A stretch of DNA of 64,000 bases from Erwinia sp. SLM-02 (lineage in GTDB: Bacteria; Pseudomonadota; Gammaproteobacteria; Enterobacterales; Enterobacteriaceae). Below, piece by piece: positions 34,839-44,454 of this stretch (its first letter is position 1; each line of letters starts with the position of its first letter). Below the pieces are notes generated by a model that saw only the letters and a list, made by a program, of their open reading frames with translations, did not search any database and had not been told where the DNA came from. The translations under genes and the position numbers were made by a program. The stretch is taken from positions 62,001 to 126,000 of the forward strand of contig NZ_JAQISN010000003.1 of NCBI RefSeq assembly GCF_037450285.1, in the 5' to 3' direction.

Positions 34839-36744
34839 TATTCAAACCACTTTTTCCGACCTTGGCCTGAACGCTGACATCCTTGAATCACTGAACGGTA
34901 TGGGCTACGTGAAGCCTTCCCCAATCCAGGCTGAGTGTATTCCTCACCTGCTGGCGGGCCGTGACGTTCTGGGTATGGCGCAGACCGGGAGTGGTAAAAC
35001 TGCGGCATTCTCCCTGCCGCTGCTAAACAACATTGATGCAACTGTTAAAGCACCACAGATTCTGGTGCTGGCTCCGACCCGCGAACTGGCGGTCCAGGTA
35101 GCTGAAGCCGTAACCGAATTCTCTAAACACATGCGTGGCATTAACGTTGTGGCCCTGTACGGCGGCCAGCGTTATGACGTGCAGCTGCGCGCTCTGCGTC
35201 AGGGACCACAGGTTGTTGTTGGTACCCCAGGCCGTCTGCTGGACCACCTGAAGCGTGGCACGCTGGACCTGTCTAACCTGCGCGGTCTGGTACTGGACGA
35301 AGCTGACGAAATGCTGCGTATGGGCTTCATCGAAGACGTTGAAACCATCATGGCGCAGATCCCAGACGGTCATCAGACCGCGCTGTTCTCAGCAACCATG
35401 CCGGAAGCGATTCGCCGTATTACCAAGCGCTTCATGAAAGATCCACAGGAAGTGCGCATTCAGTCAAGCCTGACTACGCGTCCTGACATCAGCCAGAGCT
35501 ACTGGACTGCTTACGGCCGTAAAACCGATGCGCTGACTCGCTTCCTGGAAGCGGAAGATTTCGACGCAGCGATCATCTTCGTGCGTACCAAAAACGCGAC
35601 GCTGGAAGTGGCCGAAGCGCTGGAGCGCAGCGGTTACAACAGCGCCGCACTGAACGGTGACATGAACCAGGCACTGCGTGAGCAGACTCTGGAACGTCTG
35701 AAAGATGGCCGTCTGGATATTCTGATCGCCACCGACGTTGCGGCCCGTGGCCTGGACGTTGAGCGTATCAGCCTGGTTGTAAACTACGATATCCCTATGG
35801 ATGCCGAGTCTTACGTTCACCGTATCGGCCGTACCGGTCGTGCGGGTCGTGCTGGCCGCGCACTGCTGTTCGTTGAGAACCGCGAGCGTCGCCTGCTGCG
35901 TAACATTGAACGCACCATGAAGCTGACCATTCCTGAAGTGGATCTGCCTAACGCAGAACTGCTGGGTGAACGCCGTCTGGCTAAGTTCGCAGCAAAAGTA
36001 CAGCAGCAGCTGGAAAGCAGCGATCTGGAACAGTACCGTGCCCTGCTGGCTAAAATGCAGCCGGAAGAAGAGCTGGACATCGAAACTCTGGCCGCAGCAC
36101 TGCTGAAAATGGCACAGGGCGAACGTCCTCTGATCGTTCCTGCTGATGCTCCACAGCGTCCACGTCGTGAATTCCGTGAGCGTGACGATCGTCGCGGCGA
36201 CCGTCCTGAGCGTGGCCCACGTGAAGCACGCGGTGAGCGCGATGGCGACCGTCCACGTCGTGAACGTCGTGAAGTTGGCGATATGGAAGTGTACCGTATT
36301 GAAGTTGGCCGTGATGATGGTGTTGAAGTTCGTCATATCGTTGGCGCGATTGCTAACGAGGGCGATATCAGCAGCCGTTACATCGGTAACATCAAGCTGT
36401 TCGGTACCCACTCGACTATCGAGCTGCCAAAAGGCATGCCGGGCGAAGTGCTTCAGCACTTTACCCGTACGCGTATTCTGAACAAACCAATGAATATGCA
36501 GCTGATTGGTGATGCACAGCCACGCAGCGATCGCGGCGGTGAGCGTCGTCCTGGCGGCCCGGCCCGTGGTGGCTTCGGCAGCGGCGAGCGTCGTGAAGGC
36601 GGTCGTGGTGGTGAAGGCGGTCGTCGCTTCAGCAACGAGCGTAGCGGTGAGCGTCGTCCAGGCGGCTTCAGCCGTGACGGTGGCAACCGTGGCCCACGTC
36701 GCGAAGAAGGCGGCAGCGCGCCAGCCCGTCGTCGTGATGCATAA
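34831..36744 (+). CDS. deaD: DeaD/CsdA, DEAD-box RNA helicase
   Basis: DeaD is the cold-shock RNA helicase that assists 50S assembly and mRNA decay at low temperature. Motifs in order are AQTGSGKTAAF, PTRELAVQ, LDEADEMLRMGF, SATMP, VRTKNATLEV, ATDVAARGLDVE and HRIGRTGRAG. The C-terminal region has the DbpA-like RNA-binding domain (YRIEVGRDDGVEVRHIVGAI) and a basic tail rich in RGG and GER repeats. ATG 34831 was preferred over the in-frame GTG at 34822, because homologues start here and yrbN overlaps it. The product is 637 residues. Confidence 0.97.
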   Translation: MTDIQTTFSDLGLNADILESLNGMGYVKPSPIQAECIPHLLAGRDVLGMAQTGSGKTAAFSLPLLNNIDATVKAPQILVLAPTRELAVQVAEAVTEFSKHMRGINVVALYGGQRYDVQLRALRQGPQVVVGTPGRLLDHLKRGTLDLSNLRGLVLDEADEMLRMGFIEDVETIMAQIPDGHQTALFSATMPEAIRRITKRFMKDPQEVRIQSSLTTRPDISQSYWTAYGRKTDALTRFLEAEDFDAAIIFVRTKNATLEVAEALERSGYNSAALNGDMNQALREQTLERLKDGRLDILIATDVAARGLDVERISLVVNYDIPMDAESYVHRIGRTGRAGRAGRALLFVENRERRLLRNIERTMKLTIPEVDLPNAELLGERRLAKFAAKVQQQLESSDLEQYRALLAKMQPEEELDIETLAAALLKMAQGERPLIVPADAPQRPRREFRERDDRRGDRPERGPREARGERDGDRPRRERREVGDMEVYRIEVGRDDGVEVRHIVGAIANEGDISSRYIGNIKLFGTHSTIELPKGMPGEVLQHFTRTRILNKPMNMQLIGDAQPRSDRGGERRPGGPARGGFGSGERREGGRGGEGGRRFSNERSGERRPGGFSRDGGNRGPRREEGGSAPARRRDA

Positions 36745-36760
36745 TCACTGACGCCAAATA

Positions 36761-36789
36761 AAAAACCAGCCCTCGGGCTGGTTTTTTTA
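36761..36789 (+). terminator. deaD terminator (bidirectional)
   Basis: The hairpin AAACCAGCCC / GGGCTGGTTT has A5 on one side and T7 on the other, so it can also serve convergent yhbW. Confidence 0.92.
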
Positions 36790-36815
36790 TGTCTGTCACT
36801 CGCGAAAAAAGACAA

Positions 36816-37823
36816 CTACAGCGAGTTTCGTACCTGCATGGCCAGCTCAAAAGAATAAAGGCGAGCTTCAGGATCGAAAATCTGGCCGTTAACCATAATT
36901 TCATCCGCCTGAGTCTCACGCATCAGGTTTGCCAGCCCCTGACGTACCTTCTCTTTATCTCCCACGATCGACATGCTCAGCGCCTGCTGCACGCCGTACT
37001 GTTCGGACGGTGACCACAGACTATCGATATTCTCTACCGGTGGCGGCAACGGACCCGGTTTTCCCCGGCGCAGGTTGATGAACTGCTGCTGCATTGAGGT
37101 AAACAGGAATCGTGCATCACGCTCGCTATCCGCGGCAACGATATTGATACACACCATGGCATAAGGCTGCGACAGACGTGCCGACGGTTTGAAGTTTTCA
37201 CGGTACAGATGAAGCGCCTGCATCAGCATGTCCGGGGCAAAGTGCGAGGCAAACGCAAACGGCAGCCCCAGCTGCGCCGCCAGCTGTGCACTGTAAAGGC
37301 TGGACCCCAGCAGCCAGACTGGAATATTCAATCCCAGCCCCGGCACCGGCTGTACCGCCGGCGCATCGTTTTCGGCCGCGTCGAACCAGCCGATCATTTC
37401 CGCCACATCGGCCGGGAAATTATCCACGTGACCGCCCATATGGCGGCGTAATGCCATCATGGTTCGCTGATCGGAGCCCGGCGCACGGCCAAGGCCCAGG
37501 TCAATACGGCCAGGATAGAGCGACTCCAGCGTACCGAACTGCTCGGCAATCACCAGTGGAGAGTGGTTAGGTAACATCACGCCGCCGGAGCCAAGCCGCA
37601 GCGTTTCGGTGTTCGCCGCCAGATAGCCAATCAGCACCGACGTCGCCGCACTGGCAATACCCGTCATATTGTGGTGCTCAGCCAGCCAGTAGCGGTGATA
37701 GCCCAGCTTCTCCGATTGTCTGGCCAGAGAAAGCGAATTGTGAAACGCCTCGCGTGGCGAAGCACCCAGTGGAATGGGGGCAAGATCGAGTACCGAAAGC
37801 GGTACCGTTTTTTTCTCAGACAT
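36816..37823 (-). CDS. yhbW: YhbW, luciferase-like monooxygenase
   Basis: YhbW is a bacterial-luciferase-family (LLM) protein, presumed to use reduced flavin; its substrate is unknown. The 335-residue product aligns end to end with E. coli YhbW, including YHRYWLAEHHNMTGIASAA, GSGGVMLPNHSPLVIAEQFG and GLGRAPGSDQRTM. In E. coli the tryptophan permease gene mtr lies between yhbW and deaD; here mtr is absent. The 282 bp upstream separate it from the divergent exporter cassette and hold no convincing gene. Confidence 0.94.
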   Translation of the reverse strand: MSEKKTVPLSVLDLAPIPLGASPREAFHNSLSLARQSEKLGYHRYWLAEHHNMTGIASAATSVLIGYLAANTETLRLGSGGVMLPNHSPLVIAEQFGTLESLYPGRIDLGLGRAPGSDQRTMMALRRHMGGHVDNFPADVAEMIGWFDAAENDAPAVQPVPGLGLNIPVWLLGSSLYSAQLAAQLGLPFAFASHFAPDMLMQALHLYRENFKPSARLSQPYAMVCINIVAADSERDARFLFTSMQQQFINLRRGKPGPLPPPVENIDSLWSPSEQYGVQQALSMSIVGDKEKVRQGLANLMRETQADEIMVNGQIFDPEARLYSFELAMQVRNSL

Positions 37824-38105
37824 AGATGCTCACTTAATTATCAAATTCTGAATGGCACATTGATAAGGCTACGACATATGTATGCTATACGATTGTCCGA
37901 TTACAGCACTTTGTAAAAAAATACCCGTCGGTATGCCATCATCCGGTACCCGGCTCCGATCGACGTGGCCGGGAAAGTGGTTTAAGGACAAGAAAACCAA
38001 CGGCCGACATCCTATATTCATGCAATATGGACCTCTCTATGCAAAGGATAATGCGATGGCTGTGCTGTTGTTCCTCCGCGTCTGGCCTGCGTCGGAGGCG
38101 ACTGA

Positions 38106-39077
38106 ATGAAAAAAACGGCGTTTTTTACCATTCTGCTGATGGCCGTAGCGGTGGCGATTACCGTTTTACTGCGTGCACACAGTCATCATTTGCTGTTACA
38201 GGGTGAGGTTGACGCTACCGAAGTCATTGTTTCCTCCAAAGCCCGGGGAAGAGTGATCGATAAGATGGTGCGGCGTGGTGATGATGTTTCTGCCGGTCAG
38301 CCATTGATTCAGCTGGAAGCGCCGGAGCTTATTGCGCAGCTCAAAGCCGCAGAGGCGGCGCGCGATCGGGCGCAGCAAACGCTCAATCTCTCATTGAATG
38401 GTACCCGTGAAGAAACCCTTCGCAGCCTGCGCGCGCAGCGGGATCAATCCCGCGCCGATTATCGAAACGCGCTGGCAACCTGGCAGCGCGACCTCAGCGT
38501 GGCCAGCCAGGGGTATATTTCCGCGCAGGCGTTAGATGATGCCCGCAGAAGCCGCGACAGCGCACTGCAACAGCTCCAGGCCGCGCAGGCTAATTTAGAT
38601 CAGGGCATCAATGGCGACCGTGTGGAACAGCGTGCCGCCTATGCCGCCCAGCTGCGTCAGGCCGAGCAGGACCTGCTGGAAATCAAAGCGCAGACCGATG
38701 AACTGCTGGTCAGGGCACCTGTGGCAGGGGAAGTTGGCCCCATCCCCGCCGAGCGTGGCGAACTGCTCAACGCCGGCAGCCCGCTGTTGACGCTGATTAA
38801 ATTACCCACCGCCTGGTTTGTCTTCGATCTGCGTGAGGATATTCTTGCCCACGTGCGCAAAGGGGACAAAGTCACTCTGCGCGTTCCGGCGCTGAACAAT
38901 CAGATGATTGACGCTGAAGTTCGCTACATTGCCCCGCTGGGTGACTACGCGACCAAGCGCGCCACGCGGGCAACTGGGGACTTCGATTTGAAAACCTTTG
39001 AAGTCCGTCTGTATCCGATAACGCCGGTGAAAGACCTGCGTCAGGGAATGAGCGCATTATGGCAATGGCAGGAATAA
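38106..39077 (+). CDS. HlyD-family membrane fusion protein
   Basis: This 323-residue periplasmic adaptor has an N-terminal membrane anchor (residues 4-22), a biotinyl-lipoyl-like half (GEVDATEVIVSSKARGRV, then RRGDDVSAGQPLIQLE), a long alpha-helical hairpin (about 75-200, rich in Ala, Arg and Gln), and a returning lipoyl half (VRAPVAGEVGPI). It resembles E. coli YhiI-type adaptors. GGAGG lies 7 nt before the ATG. The next gene overlaps it by 19 nt, so the three-gene cassette is one operon. The substrate is unknown. Confidence 0.88.
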   Translation: MKKTAFFTILLMAVAVAITVLLRAHSHHLLLQGEVDATEVIVSSKARGRVIDKMVRRGDDVSAGQPLIQLEAPELIAQLKAAEAARDRAQQTLNLSLNGTREETLRSLRAQRDQSRADYRNALATWQRDLSVASQGYISAQALDDARRSRDSALQQLQAAQANLDQGINGDRVEQRAAYAAQLRQAEQDLLEIKAQTDELLVRAPVAGEVGPIPAERGELLNAGSPLLTLIKLPTAWFVFDLREDILAHVRKGDKVTLRVPALNNQMIDAEVRYIAPLGDYATKRATRATGDFDLKTFEVRLYPITPVKDLRQGMSALWQWQE

Positions 39078-40213
39078 AACGCGGGTTCTGGGCGTTCCGT
39101 CACGCCTTTCGGCATGAAATTTTAGTGGCGTGGCGTAAGCCCGTTGTCCACTGGCTGGGATGGTGCTTTCCGCTGCTGCTCTTCGCCTTAATCGCCAGTG
39201 ACTTTTCGGCGGGCACATTACTCGACCTCCCGGTGGTTGCCGTCGATCAGGACCACAGTAAACTGTCTCACCAGCTTGTCCGTAATCTGGATGCGGGGTC
39301 GCATGCCCGTGTCAGCGTGACCGATGCAGGTATCCCGGATGCGCTGGAGCGGCTGCGGCGGGCCGAAGACTATGCGGTATTAACCATCCCCCCGTTTTTT
39401 GAGGCCGACCTGCTGGCAGGAAGGCAGCCGCGCGTCTCGCTCTACTACAACGCGCTGTTTTATGGTGCCGGCTTTTATTCCACTCAGGATTTCAGTGGGT
39501 TGATTGGTGAACTGAACAATCAGTATCGCCCGTGGCTGCTGGCAGCCAGCGGGAAGGGCATGCCACCGCTGCCCAACGTCAGTCTGGATTACGACAGCCT
39601 GTTCAACGCCAGCGGCAGCTATATCTACTACCAGCAGTTCGCCGCCTGCATCCATCTTGCCCAGTTGTTTACCGTTACCCTCACCATCTGGCTGCTGGCA
39701 CGCGCCAGGCCACTCATCTATCAGCGGGATTTTGGTATGGCGGTACTGGGTAAACTATTCCCCTACACCTTGTGTTATACCGCGCTGCTGATGACGGAAA
39801 TGGCGCTGCTGGTGGGGATCTTCGGTGCCAGGGTCGTCGGTAATCCCATGTTCATGCTGTGCGTGGCGTTTTTCTATATTATGGCCGCGCAGAGTCTTGG
39901 CGTCCTGTTGTTCACCTTTACCGGCAGCGCGATCACCGCCTACAGCCTGATGGGTATTTTTGTCAGCCTGGCGTTAACGTTCTCCGGGATTGCCATGCCT
40001 GAGCTGTCGATGCCGTGGCCGGCGCAGCTGATCGCCAATATCGAACCCCTGACGCATGCGCTGTATGCCATGTTCGATATCTTTCTGCGCGATGTGCCCG
40101 GCAGGCCGGTTCTCAGCGTCTGCTGCCTGTTATTCGTTTATCCCGTCGCTGCGGCGCTGCTTGTCCGTAAACGACTCTATCTGCGCCTGGTTAAACCGGA
40201 GGCGGCACAGTGA
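39059..40213 (+). CDS. ABC-2 type permease (first of pair)
   Basis: This 384-residue inner-membrane protein has the ABC-2 permease layout: one N-terminal membrane segment (about 31-50), a large extracytoplasmic domain (about 55-200), then five or six C-terminal segments including the signature-like FSGIAMPELSMPWPAQLIANIEPLTHALYAM. It resembles YhhJ/YbhR-type exporters. It overlaps the adaptor gene upstream and the second permease gene by 4 nt (GTGA). No ATP-binding protein is encoded in the cassette. Confidence 0.87.
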   Translation: MAMAGIKRGFWAFRHAFRHEILVAWRKPVVHWLGWCFPLLLFALIASDFSAGTLLDLPVVAVDQDHSKLSHQLVRNLDAGSHARVSVTDAGIPDALERLRRAEDYAVLTIPPFFEADLLAGRQPRVSLYYNALFYGAGFYSTQDFSGLIGELNNQYRPWLLAASGKGMPPLPNVSLDYDSLFNASGSYIYYQQFAACIHLAQLFTVTLTIWLLARARPLIYQRDFGMAVLGKLFPYTLCYTALLMTEMALLVGIFGARVVGNPMFMLCVAFFYIMAAQSLGVLLFTFTGSAITAYSLMGIFVSLALTFSGIAMPELSMPWPAQLIANIEPLTHALYAMFDIFLRDVPGRPVLSVCCLLFVYPVAAALLVRKRLYLRLVKPEAAQ

Positions 40214-41331
40214 AACTGTGGTGGAAAGCCTTCCGATCGACCCTGTTGCGTATGCTACAGAAACCCATGTGGCTGATGCTGCTTCTGTCACTCTGCATCA
40301 TGAGCACGGTGTATATGAATCGCAGCGTCTGGGATCTGCCCATAGGGCTGATCGATATGGATCACAGCCCGGCCAGCCGTCTGATTGCCCGGCAGCTGAA
40401 TGCAACGCCTAAAGTTAACATCCAGCGGTATGAAAACCTGCCGGATGCCCTGCACGATCTGGGTTTGCGAAAACTGTTTGCTGTGGTACTGATGCCGGAG
40501 GATCTTGAGCAGAAGATGCTTGCTGGCAAGCAGGTCACCATCCCCGTTTACGGTGACGCCACCAATCGACTGGCTAATGGCCAGATTGAGCTGGATGTTA
40601 TGGCCGCCTACCAGCAGGTGATGAGCTTTTACAATTTACTGCTAATGCAGCAGCAGGGGTTCAGCGCACCCCAGGCGCAGGTGATACTCAGCCCGATAAT
40701 TGGTCAGACGGTTGACGTCTTTAATCCGGGGATCAGTTTTGCTGCCATTGTCTTCCCCGGCCTGCTGGTAATGTTATTACAGCATTCGCTTCTGATAGCC
40801 GGCGTTCGGGTCAATATCACGCTGCGAAGCCAGGGAAAACCCCCGCTGGCGGTGACGCTGGGCGCACTGTCGGCGCTGATACCCATCTGGCTATTCCTTT
40901 CCGTGGTGCTTTTTGGCCTGTGGCCATGGGTATTGGGCTATCGACAGACGGCACCGCTGGCGGAGCTGCTGCTGTTGACGCTGCCTTTTCAGCTGGCGGT
41001 GCTGGGGCTGGCAAAATTACTGACAGAATGCATTCGTGAAGTGGAACGTATCTATCTGTCGCTGTCGTTTGTCACCACCCCCGTCTACTATCTGTCCGGC
41101 ACCATCTGGCCGGTGCAGTCGATGCCGGACTGGGTAAGAGTGATATCAATGATGTTTCCTTCAACCTGGGGCACCAAAATGATCGCCGGAGTCAATCAGA
41201 TGGGACTGCCGTTCTCAGAAGTTCGTGAGGATGTGATCATACTGCTGGTGATGGGCGCAGTTTATGCCACCACGGGATTCCTGGTGGCGAAACTGCGCGA
41301 GAACGGCTGGCGGCTACGTTCAACCGGTTGA
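40210..41331 (+). CDS. ABC-2 type permease (second of pair)
   Basis: This 373-residue permease is homologous in layout to its neighbour: an N-terminal segment (about 16-32), a periplasmic domain with the family block PIGLIDMDHSPASRL, and C-terminal membrane segments ending with the motif YYLSGTIWPVQSMPDWV. The start is GTG 40210 overlapping the previous stop. Two different permeases suggest a heterodimer exporter working with the HlyD adaptor, but the required ATPase would have to come from elsewhere. It is convergent with ubiV, 9 bp apart. Confidence 0.87.
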   Translation: MKLWWKAFRSTLLRMLQKPMWLMLLLSLCIMSTVYMNRSVWDLPIGLIDMDHSPASRLIARQLNATPKVNIQRYENLPDALHDLGLRKLFAVVLMPEDLEQKMLAGKQVTIPVYGDATNRLANGQIELDVMAAYQQVMSFYNLLLMQQQGFSAPQAQVILSPIIGQTVDVFNPGISFAAIVFPGLLVMLLQHSLLIAGVRVNITLRSQGKPPLAVTLGALSALIPIWLFLSVVLFGLWPWVLGYRQTAPLAELLLLTLPFQLAVLGLAKLLTECIREVERIYLSLSFVTTPVYYLSGTIWPVQSMPDWVRVISMMFPSTWGTKMIAGVNQMGLPFSEVREDVIILLVMGAVYATTGFLVAKLRENGWRLRSTG

Positions 41332-41340
41332 CGGGAATGG

Positions 41341-42219
41341 CTACCTGACCAGCTCCAGGCCTGCCACACGCTGCCAGTAGCCGTTACAGTCACCGCGTGA
41401 GGCCAGGGTCAGTGGGCTGAGGCCCGCTTCATTGGCCCGGAACTGACCGACCACGTTCAGCGTATCAATGCCGGTCGGGGAAAGGCGCACAATGTCGACC
41501 AGTCCCTGCATTGAAGTCAGTTCGTTACCCAGGTTGTAGCAGTAGCCGCTCATCGTCTGAATGCCGTTAAGGACAAACACCTGCTGGTCTTCCTGCGTCT
41601 GCAGGCTGCGCCCCTGCGGATAGTTGATGCAGCAGGTCTGGCAGTCATCCTTGCTGCGGTTTTCCGAGCGGGCGGTGAAGCAGCGGGCAGAATAGGCGAG
41701 CGGCAGATAGCCGTAGCTCAGCACCTCCACCTCAAACTTATTGCGGATCCCCAGCTCGTCGCACTGCGCGAGCAGGTTGACCAGCCAGTCCCGTGAGAGT
41801 TCGACCGGCATACACCAGCGGGTCATCCCCATTTTCAGCAGCAGCTCCAGCGTAACCGCGTTATAGACATTCAGCGCAGGCCCGGCCACAAACGGTAGCC
41901 CGGCCTCACTGGCCAGGGTGACCGCCCCGAAATCGCTGGCCTCAATAAGGAATTCGCCGTTATCGACATAGCGTTTTAGCTCGGTCAGCTCGGAGGGAGA
42001 CTGCAGCAGCGCCAGCGTACTCAGCACCACCTGTTTTCCGGCCGCTGCCAGATCCCGGGCCATCGCCAGCCAGTCGTTAAACTTTGTCGCCCGGCGTTTG
42101 CTGCATACCGACTCGCCGAGATAGATAATCTGAGCATCGCTGCTGGCCGCCGCGCGATAAAAGTCCTGCAGCGCCTCATGCGGCCAGTACCACAGCACCG
42201 GCCCCAGTGAATAATTCAT
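41341..42219 (-). CDS. ubiV: UbiV, O2-independent ubiquinone hydroxylation protein
   Basis: UbiV is a U32-peptidase-family protein carrying a [4Fe-4S] cluster. With UbiU it is needed to hydroxylate the ubiquinone ring without oxygen. Cysteine ligands are visible: C39 in GESVCSKRR and the group in RCFTARSEN, DDCQTCCINYP near residues 176-197. The ATG at 42219 (MNYSLGPVLWYW) gives 292 residues, the E. coli length; the longer frame start at 42279 lies in ubiU. It follows ubiU by 10 bp. Confidence 0.95.
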   Translation of the reverse strand: MNYSLGPVLWYWPHEALQDFYRAAASSDAQIIYLGESVCSKRRATKFNDWLAMARDLAAAGKQVVLSTLALLQSPSELTELKRYVDNGEFLIEASDFGAVTLASEAGLPFVAGPALNVYNAVTLELLLKMGMTRWCMPVELSRDWLVNLLAQCDELGIRNKFEVEVLSYGYLPLAYSARCFTARSENRSKDDCQTCCINYPQGRSLQTQEDQQVFVLNGIQTMSGYCYNLGNELTSMQGLVDIVRLSPTGIDTLNVVGQFRANEAGLSPLTLASRGDCNGYWQRVAGLELVR

Positions 42220-42229
42220 CCTCTTTCTC

Positions 42230-43225
42230 CTATTGCCACTGTCGGTGCCAGGCACCCAGTGTGGTCTGCGTACCTTCACTCAGCTCGGACAGTGCGGCCA
42301 TCCACTGCGGCTGGGCGACAAAGTTTTCCGGGGAAGCCTTGCAGCGATCGATAGCCTCTCGCCAGATGCGGGTCACCTGAGCGACATAGGCCGGGCTGCG
42401 CTGGCGGCCTTCAATTTTTACCGAGGCGATGTTGGTCGCCATCAGCTCCGGCAGCAGCGCCAGCGTATTCAGGCTGGTGGGCTCTTCCAGCGCGTGATAG
42501 CGCTGTTTGTCCAGTCGATAGCGGCCTTTGCACAGGGTGGGATATCCGGCATTTTCTCCGCTATCGTAGCGATCGATCAGCACCTCATTCAGCCGGGATT
42601 CCAGGCCGTCAGCGGTCTGCTGCCAGCGGACAAAGCGGGCAGGGGAGCAGGCTCCAACGGTATTGGGTGATTCACCGGTCAGGTAAGACGAAAGATAACA
42701 GCGACCCTCGGCCATAATGCACAGGCTGCCGAAAGCGAAAACCTCCAGCGGCACGTTGGTATCCCGTGCGAGCTGGCGCACCTGATGGATAGATAGCACG
42801 CGCGGCAGTACCACCCGGGCCACATCAAAGTTACGCTGGTAGAAACGTACGGCTGCAGCATTGGTGGCGGAGGCCTGTACGGACAGATGGCGCTCAATGT
42901 GTGGATAGCGCTCGGCGGCATAGGCCAGCATGGCAATATCCGCGAGGATCAGCGCATCAACGCCGGCACCGGCGGCCATATCTACCGCTCGCTGCCAGCG
43001 GGCGTAGCCATTCGGATGAGCAAAGGTGTTAATTGCCACATGCAGCTTGCGCTTGTGCTGGTGGACGAAATGCGAGGCCTCCTGCAGACGTTTATCGGTG
43101 AAGTTCAGGCCGGCGAAATGACGGGCGTTGGTTTCATCTTTCAGGCCGATGTAGACCGCGTCAGCGCCGTTTTCAATGGCGGCCTTCAGTGCCGGAAGGT
43201 TTCCGGCCGGGCACAGAAGTTCCAT
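42230..43225 (-). CDS. ubiU: UbiU, O2-independent ubiquinone hydroxylation protein
   Basis: UbiU is the U32-family, [4Fe-4S] partner of UbiV for anaerobic ubiquinone synthesis. Typical sequence blocks are MELLCPAGNLPALKAAIENGADAVY at the start, FAFGSLCIMAEGRCYLSSYLTG, VGACSPARFVRW and YPTLCKGRY, which supply the cluster cysteines. The ATG at 43225 gives 331 residues, as in E. coli. It diverges from ubiT over 204 bp, which in E. coli contains FNR control; a good FNR site was not found here. Confidence 0.95.
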   Translation of the reverse strand: MELLCPAGNLPALKAAIENGADAVYIGLKDETNARHFAGLNFTDKRLQEASHFVHQHKRKLHVAINTFAHPNGYARWQRAVDMAAGAGVDALILADIAMLAYAAERYPHIERHLSVQASATNAAAVRFYQRNFDVARVVLPRVLSIHQVRQLARDTNVPLEVFAFGSLCIMAEGRCYLSSYLTGESPNTVGACSPARFVRWQQTADGLESRLNEVLIDRYDSGENAGYPTLCKGRYRLDKQRYHALEEPTSLNTLALLPELMATNIASVKIEGRQRSPAYVAQVTRIWREAIDRCKASPENFVAQPQWMAALSELSEGTQTTLGAWHRQWQ

Positions 43226-43429
43226 AAGGATCAATTCCATTAAACAGAAGAATCGATGATTTTAGAGAGGAAAGCGGCGACAAATTTTGATTTAAGGCAT
43301 CGAATGGCGTATTGATGGGGGACGGATTCCCTGCTAAAAACCGTATAGTTCGCCCATTTTATTGATCCAGCCGCCTGAAGCGCTCTGCCGTTGTGGCAAA
43401 ATAGGTGAAATTTTTCGTAAGGAGTAATA

Positions 43430-43957
43430 ATGGTGTTGAACCCGCTACGTACCCACTGCGTTCGTAAAGGGCCGCAGCTGCTGCGTTTCCCGCTGCGATT
43501 AACCCCGTTTGCGCTGAAAAAGCCGCTGCTGCAGGGGCTGCTACGCTGGCAGTTTCAGCAGGCGCTGGCCGAAGGCGAGCTGGATTTCCTGGAAAATCGC
43601 TGGCTGGGTATTGAAGTCAGCGATCTTGAACTAAGCTGGTCAGTTACGGTAGAAAACGGACAGCTGCAGGTTGCCGAGCGCAGCGACTGCGATGTCTGGT
43701 TTCGTGGCAATGCCAATGATTTGCTGCTGATCGCCGCACGCCGGCAGGATCCCGACACGCTGTTTTTCCAGCGCCGACTGCATATCGAAGGCGATACTGA
43801 ACTCGGGCTGGAAGTGAAGAACGTGATGGACGCCATCGATATTGAATCCATGCCGAAGCCAATGCGCCTCGGGCTTATGCAACTGGCCGATTTTGTTGAA
43901 GCCGGACTGAAAGAGGACGCGACTTCCCCGCCGGATCGCGCAGGTGTGTCATGTTAA
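43430..43957 (+). CDS. ubiT: UbiT, SCP2-domain ubiquinone accessory factor
   Basis: UbiT is an SCP2 lipid-binding protein that, in E. coli, works with UbiU and UbiV in oxygen-independent ubiquinone synthesis and is thought to hold hydrophobic intermediates. The 175-residue protein has the SCP2 block ARRQDPDTLFFQRRLHIEGDTELGLEVKNVMDAI near its middle. AAGGAG lies 6 nt before the ATG. It ends inside the start of yhbS (7-nt overlap). Confidence 0.93.
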   Translation: MVLNPLRTHCVRKGPQLLRFPLRLTPFALKKPLLQGLLRWQFQQALAEGELDFLENRWLGIEVSDLELSWSVTVENGQLQVAERSDCDVWFRGNANDLLLIAARRQDPDTLFFQRRLHIEGDTELGLEVKNVMDAIDIESMPKPMRLGLMQLADFVEAGLKEDATSPPDRAGVSC

Positions 43958-44454
43958 TTCGTACCGAAATTGGTGTTGATGCGGCCAGTATTGACGGCCT
44001 GCTCCGCCGCAGCTTTCCAACATCGGCTGAAGCGGAACTGGTGCAGCAGCTGCGGGAAGACGGGCTGCTGACGCTGGGTGTGGTTGCCACCGATGATGAA
44101 GGCCAGGTGCTGGGCTATGCGGCATTCAGCCCGGTCACGCTGAACGAAGAGGATCGGCAGTGGGTGGGGCTTGCTCCGCTGGCGGTTGATGAGAGCGTAC
44201 GCGGGCAGGGACTGGGTAAACAGCTGGTTTATGAAGGGCTGGATACCTTAAACGAGTTCGGCTACGCGGCCGTGGTGGTACTGGGCGACGTCGACTTTTA
44301 TGCAAAATTTGGTTTCGTCAGCGCGGCTCAGCACCAGCTGCACTGCCGCTGGCCCGATACGGAAACGGCATTCCAGGTCTACAAGCTCGCGGACGATGCT
44401 TTTGACAACGCGACCGGTGAAATTGGTTACGCAGAACCCTTTAACCGTTTCTGA
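43951..44454 (+). CDS. yhbS: YhbS, GNAT-family acetyltransferase
   Basis: YhbS is a predicted GNAT N-acetyltransferase of 167 residues. The acetyl-CoA binding motif is VDESVRGQGLGKQLV, and the C-terminal part ends EIGYAEPFNRF. Its substrate is unknown. It overlaps ubiT by 7 nt and is convergent with yhbQ, with the two coding ends overlapping by 14 nt. Confidence 0.92.
   Translation: MLIRTEIGVDAASIDGLLRRSFPTSAEAELVQQLREDGLLTLGVVATDDEGQVLGYAAFSPVTLNEEDRQWVGLAPLAVDESVRGQGLGKQLVYEGLDTLNEFGYAAVVVLGDVDFYAKFGFVSAAQHQLHCRWPDTETAFQVYKLADDAFDNATGEIGYAEPFNRF

Noticed and set aside
37882..38109. A 75-codon frame ending in an ATGA overlap with the HlyD-family gene
   Set aside because: It has no good ribosome binding site, no recognisable domain and no hydrophobic or helical pattern. 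The HlyD gene has its own GGAGG site, so the overlap looks accidental.
43226..43429. FNR site between ubiU and ubiT
   Set aside because: TTGAT and ATCGA half-sites occur but are 7 bp apart rather than 4, and no other pair fits.
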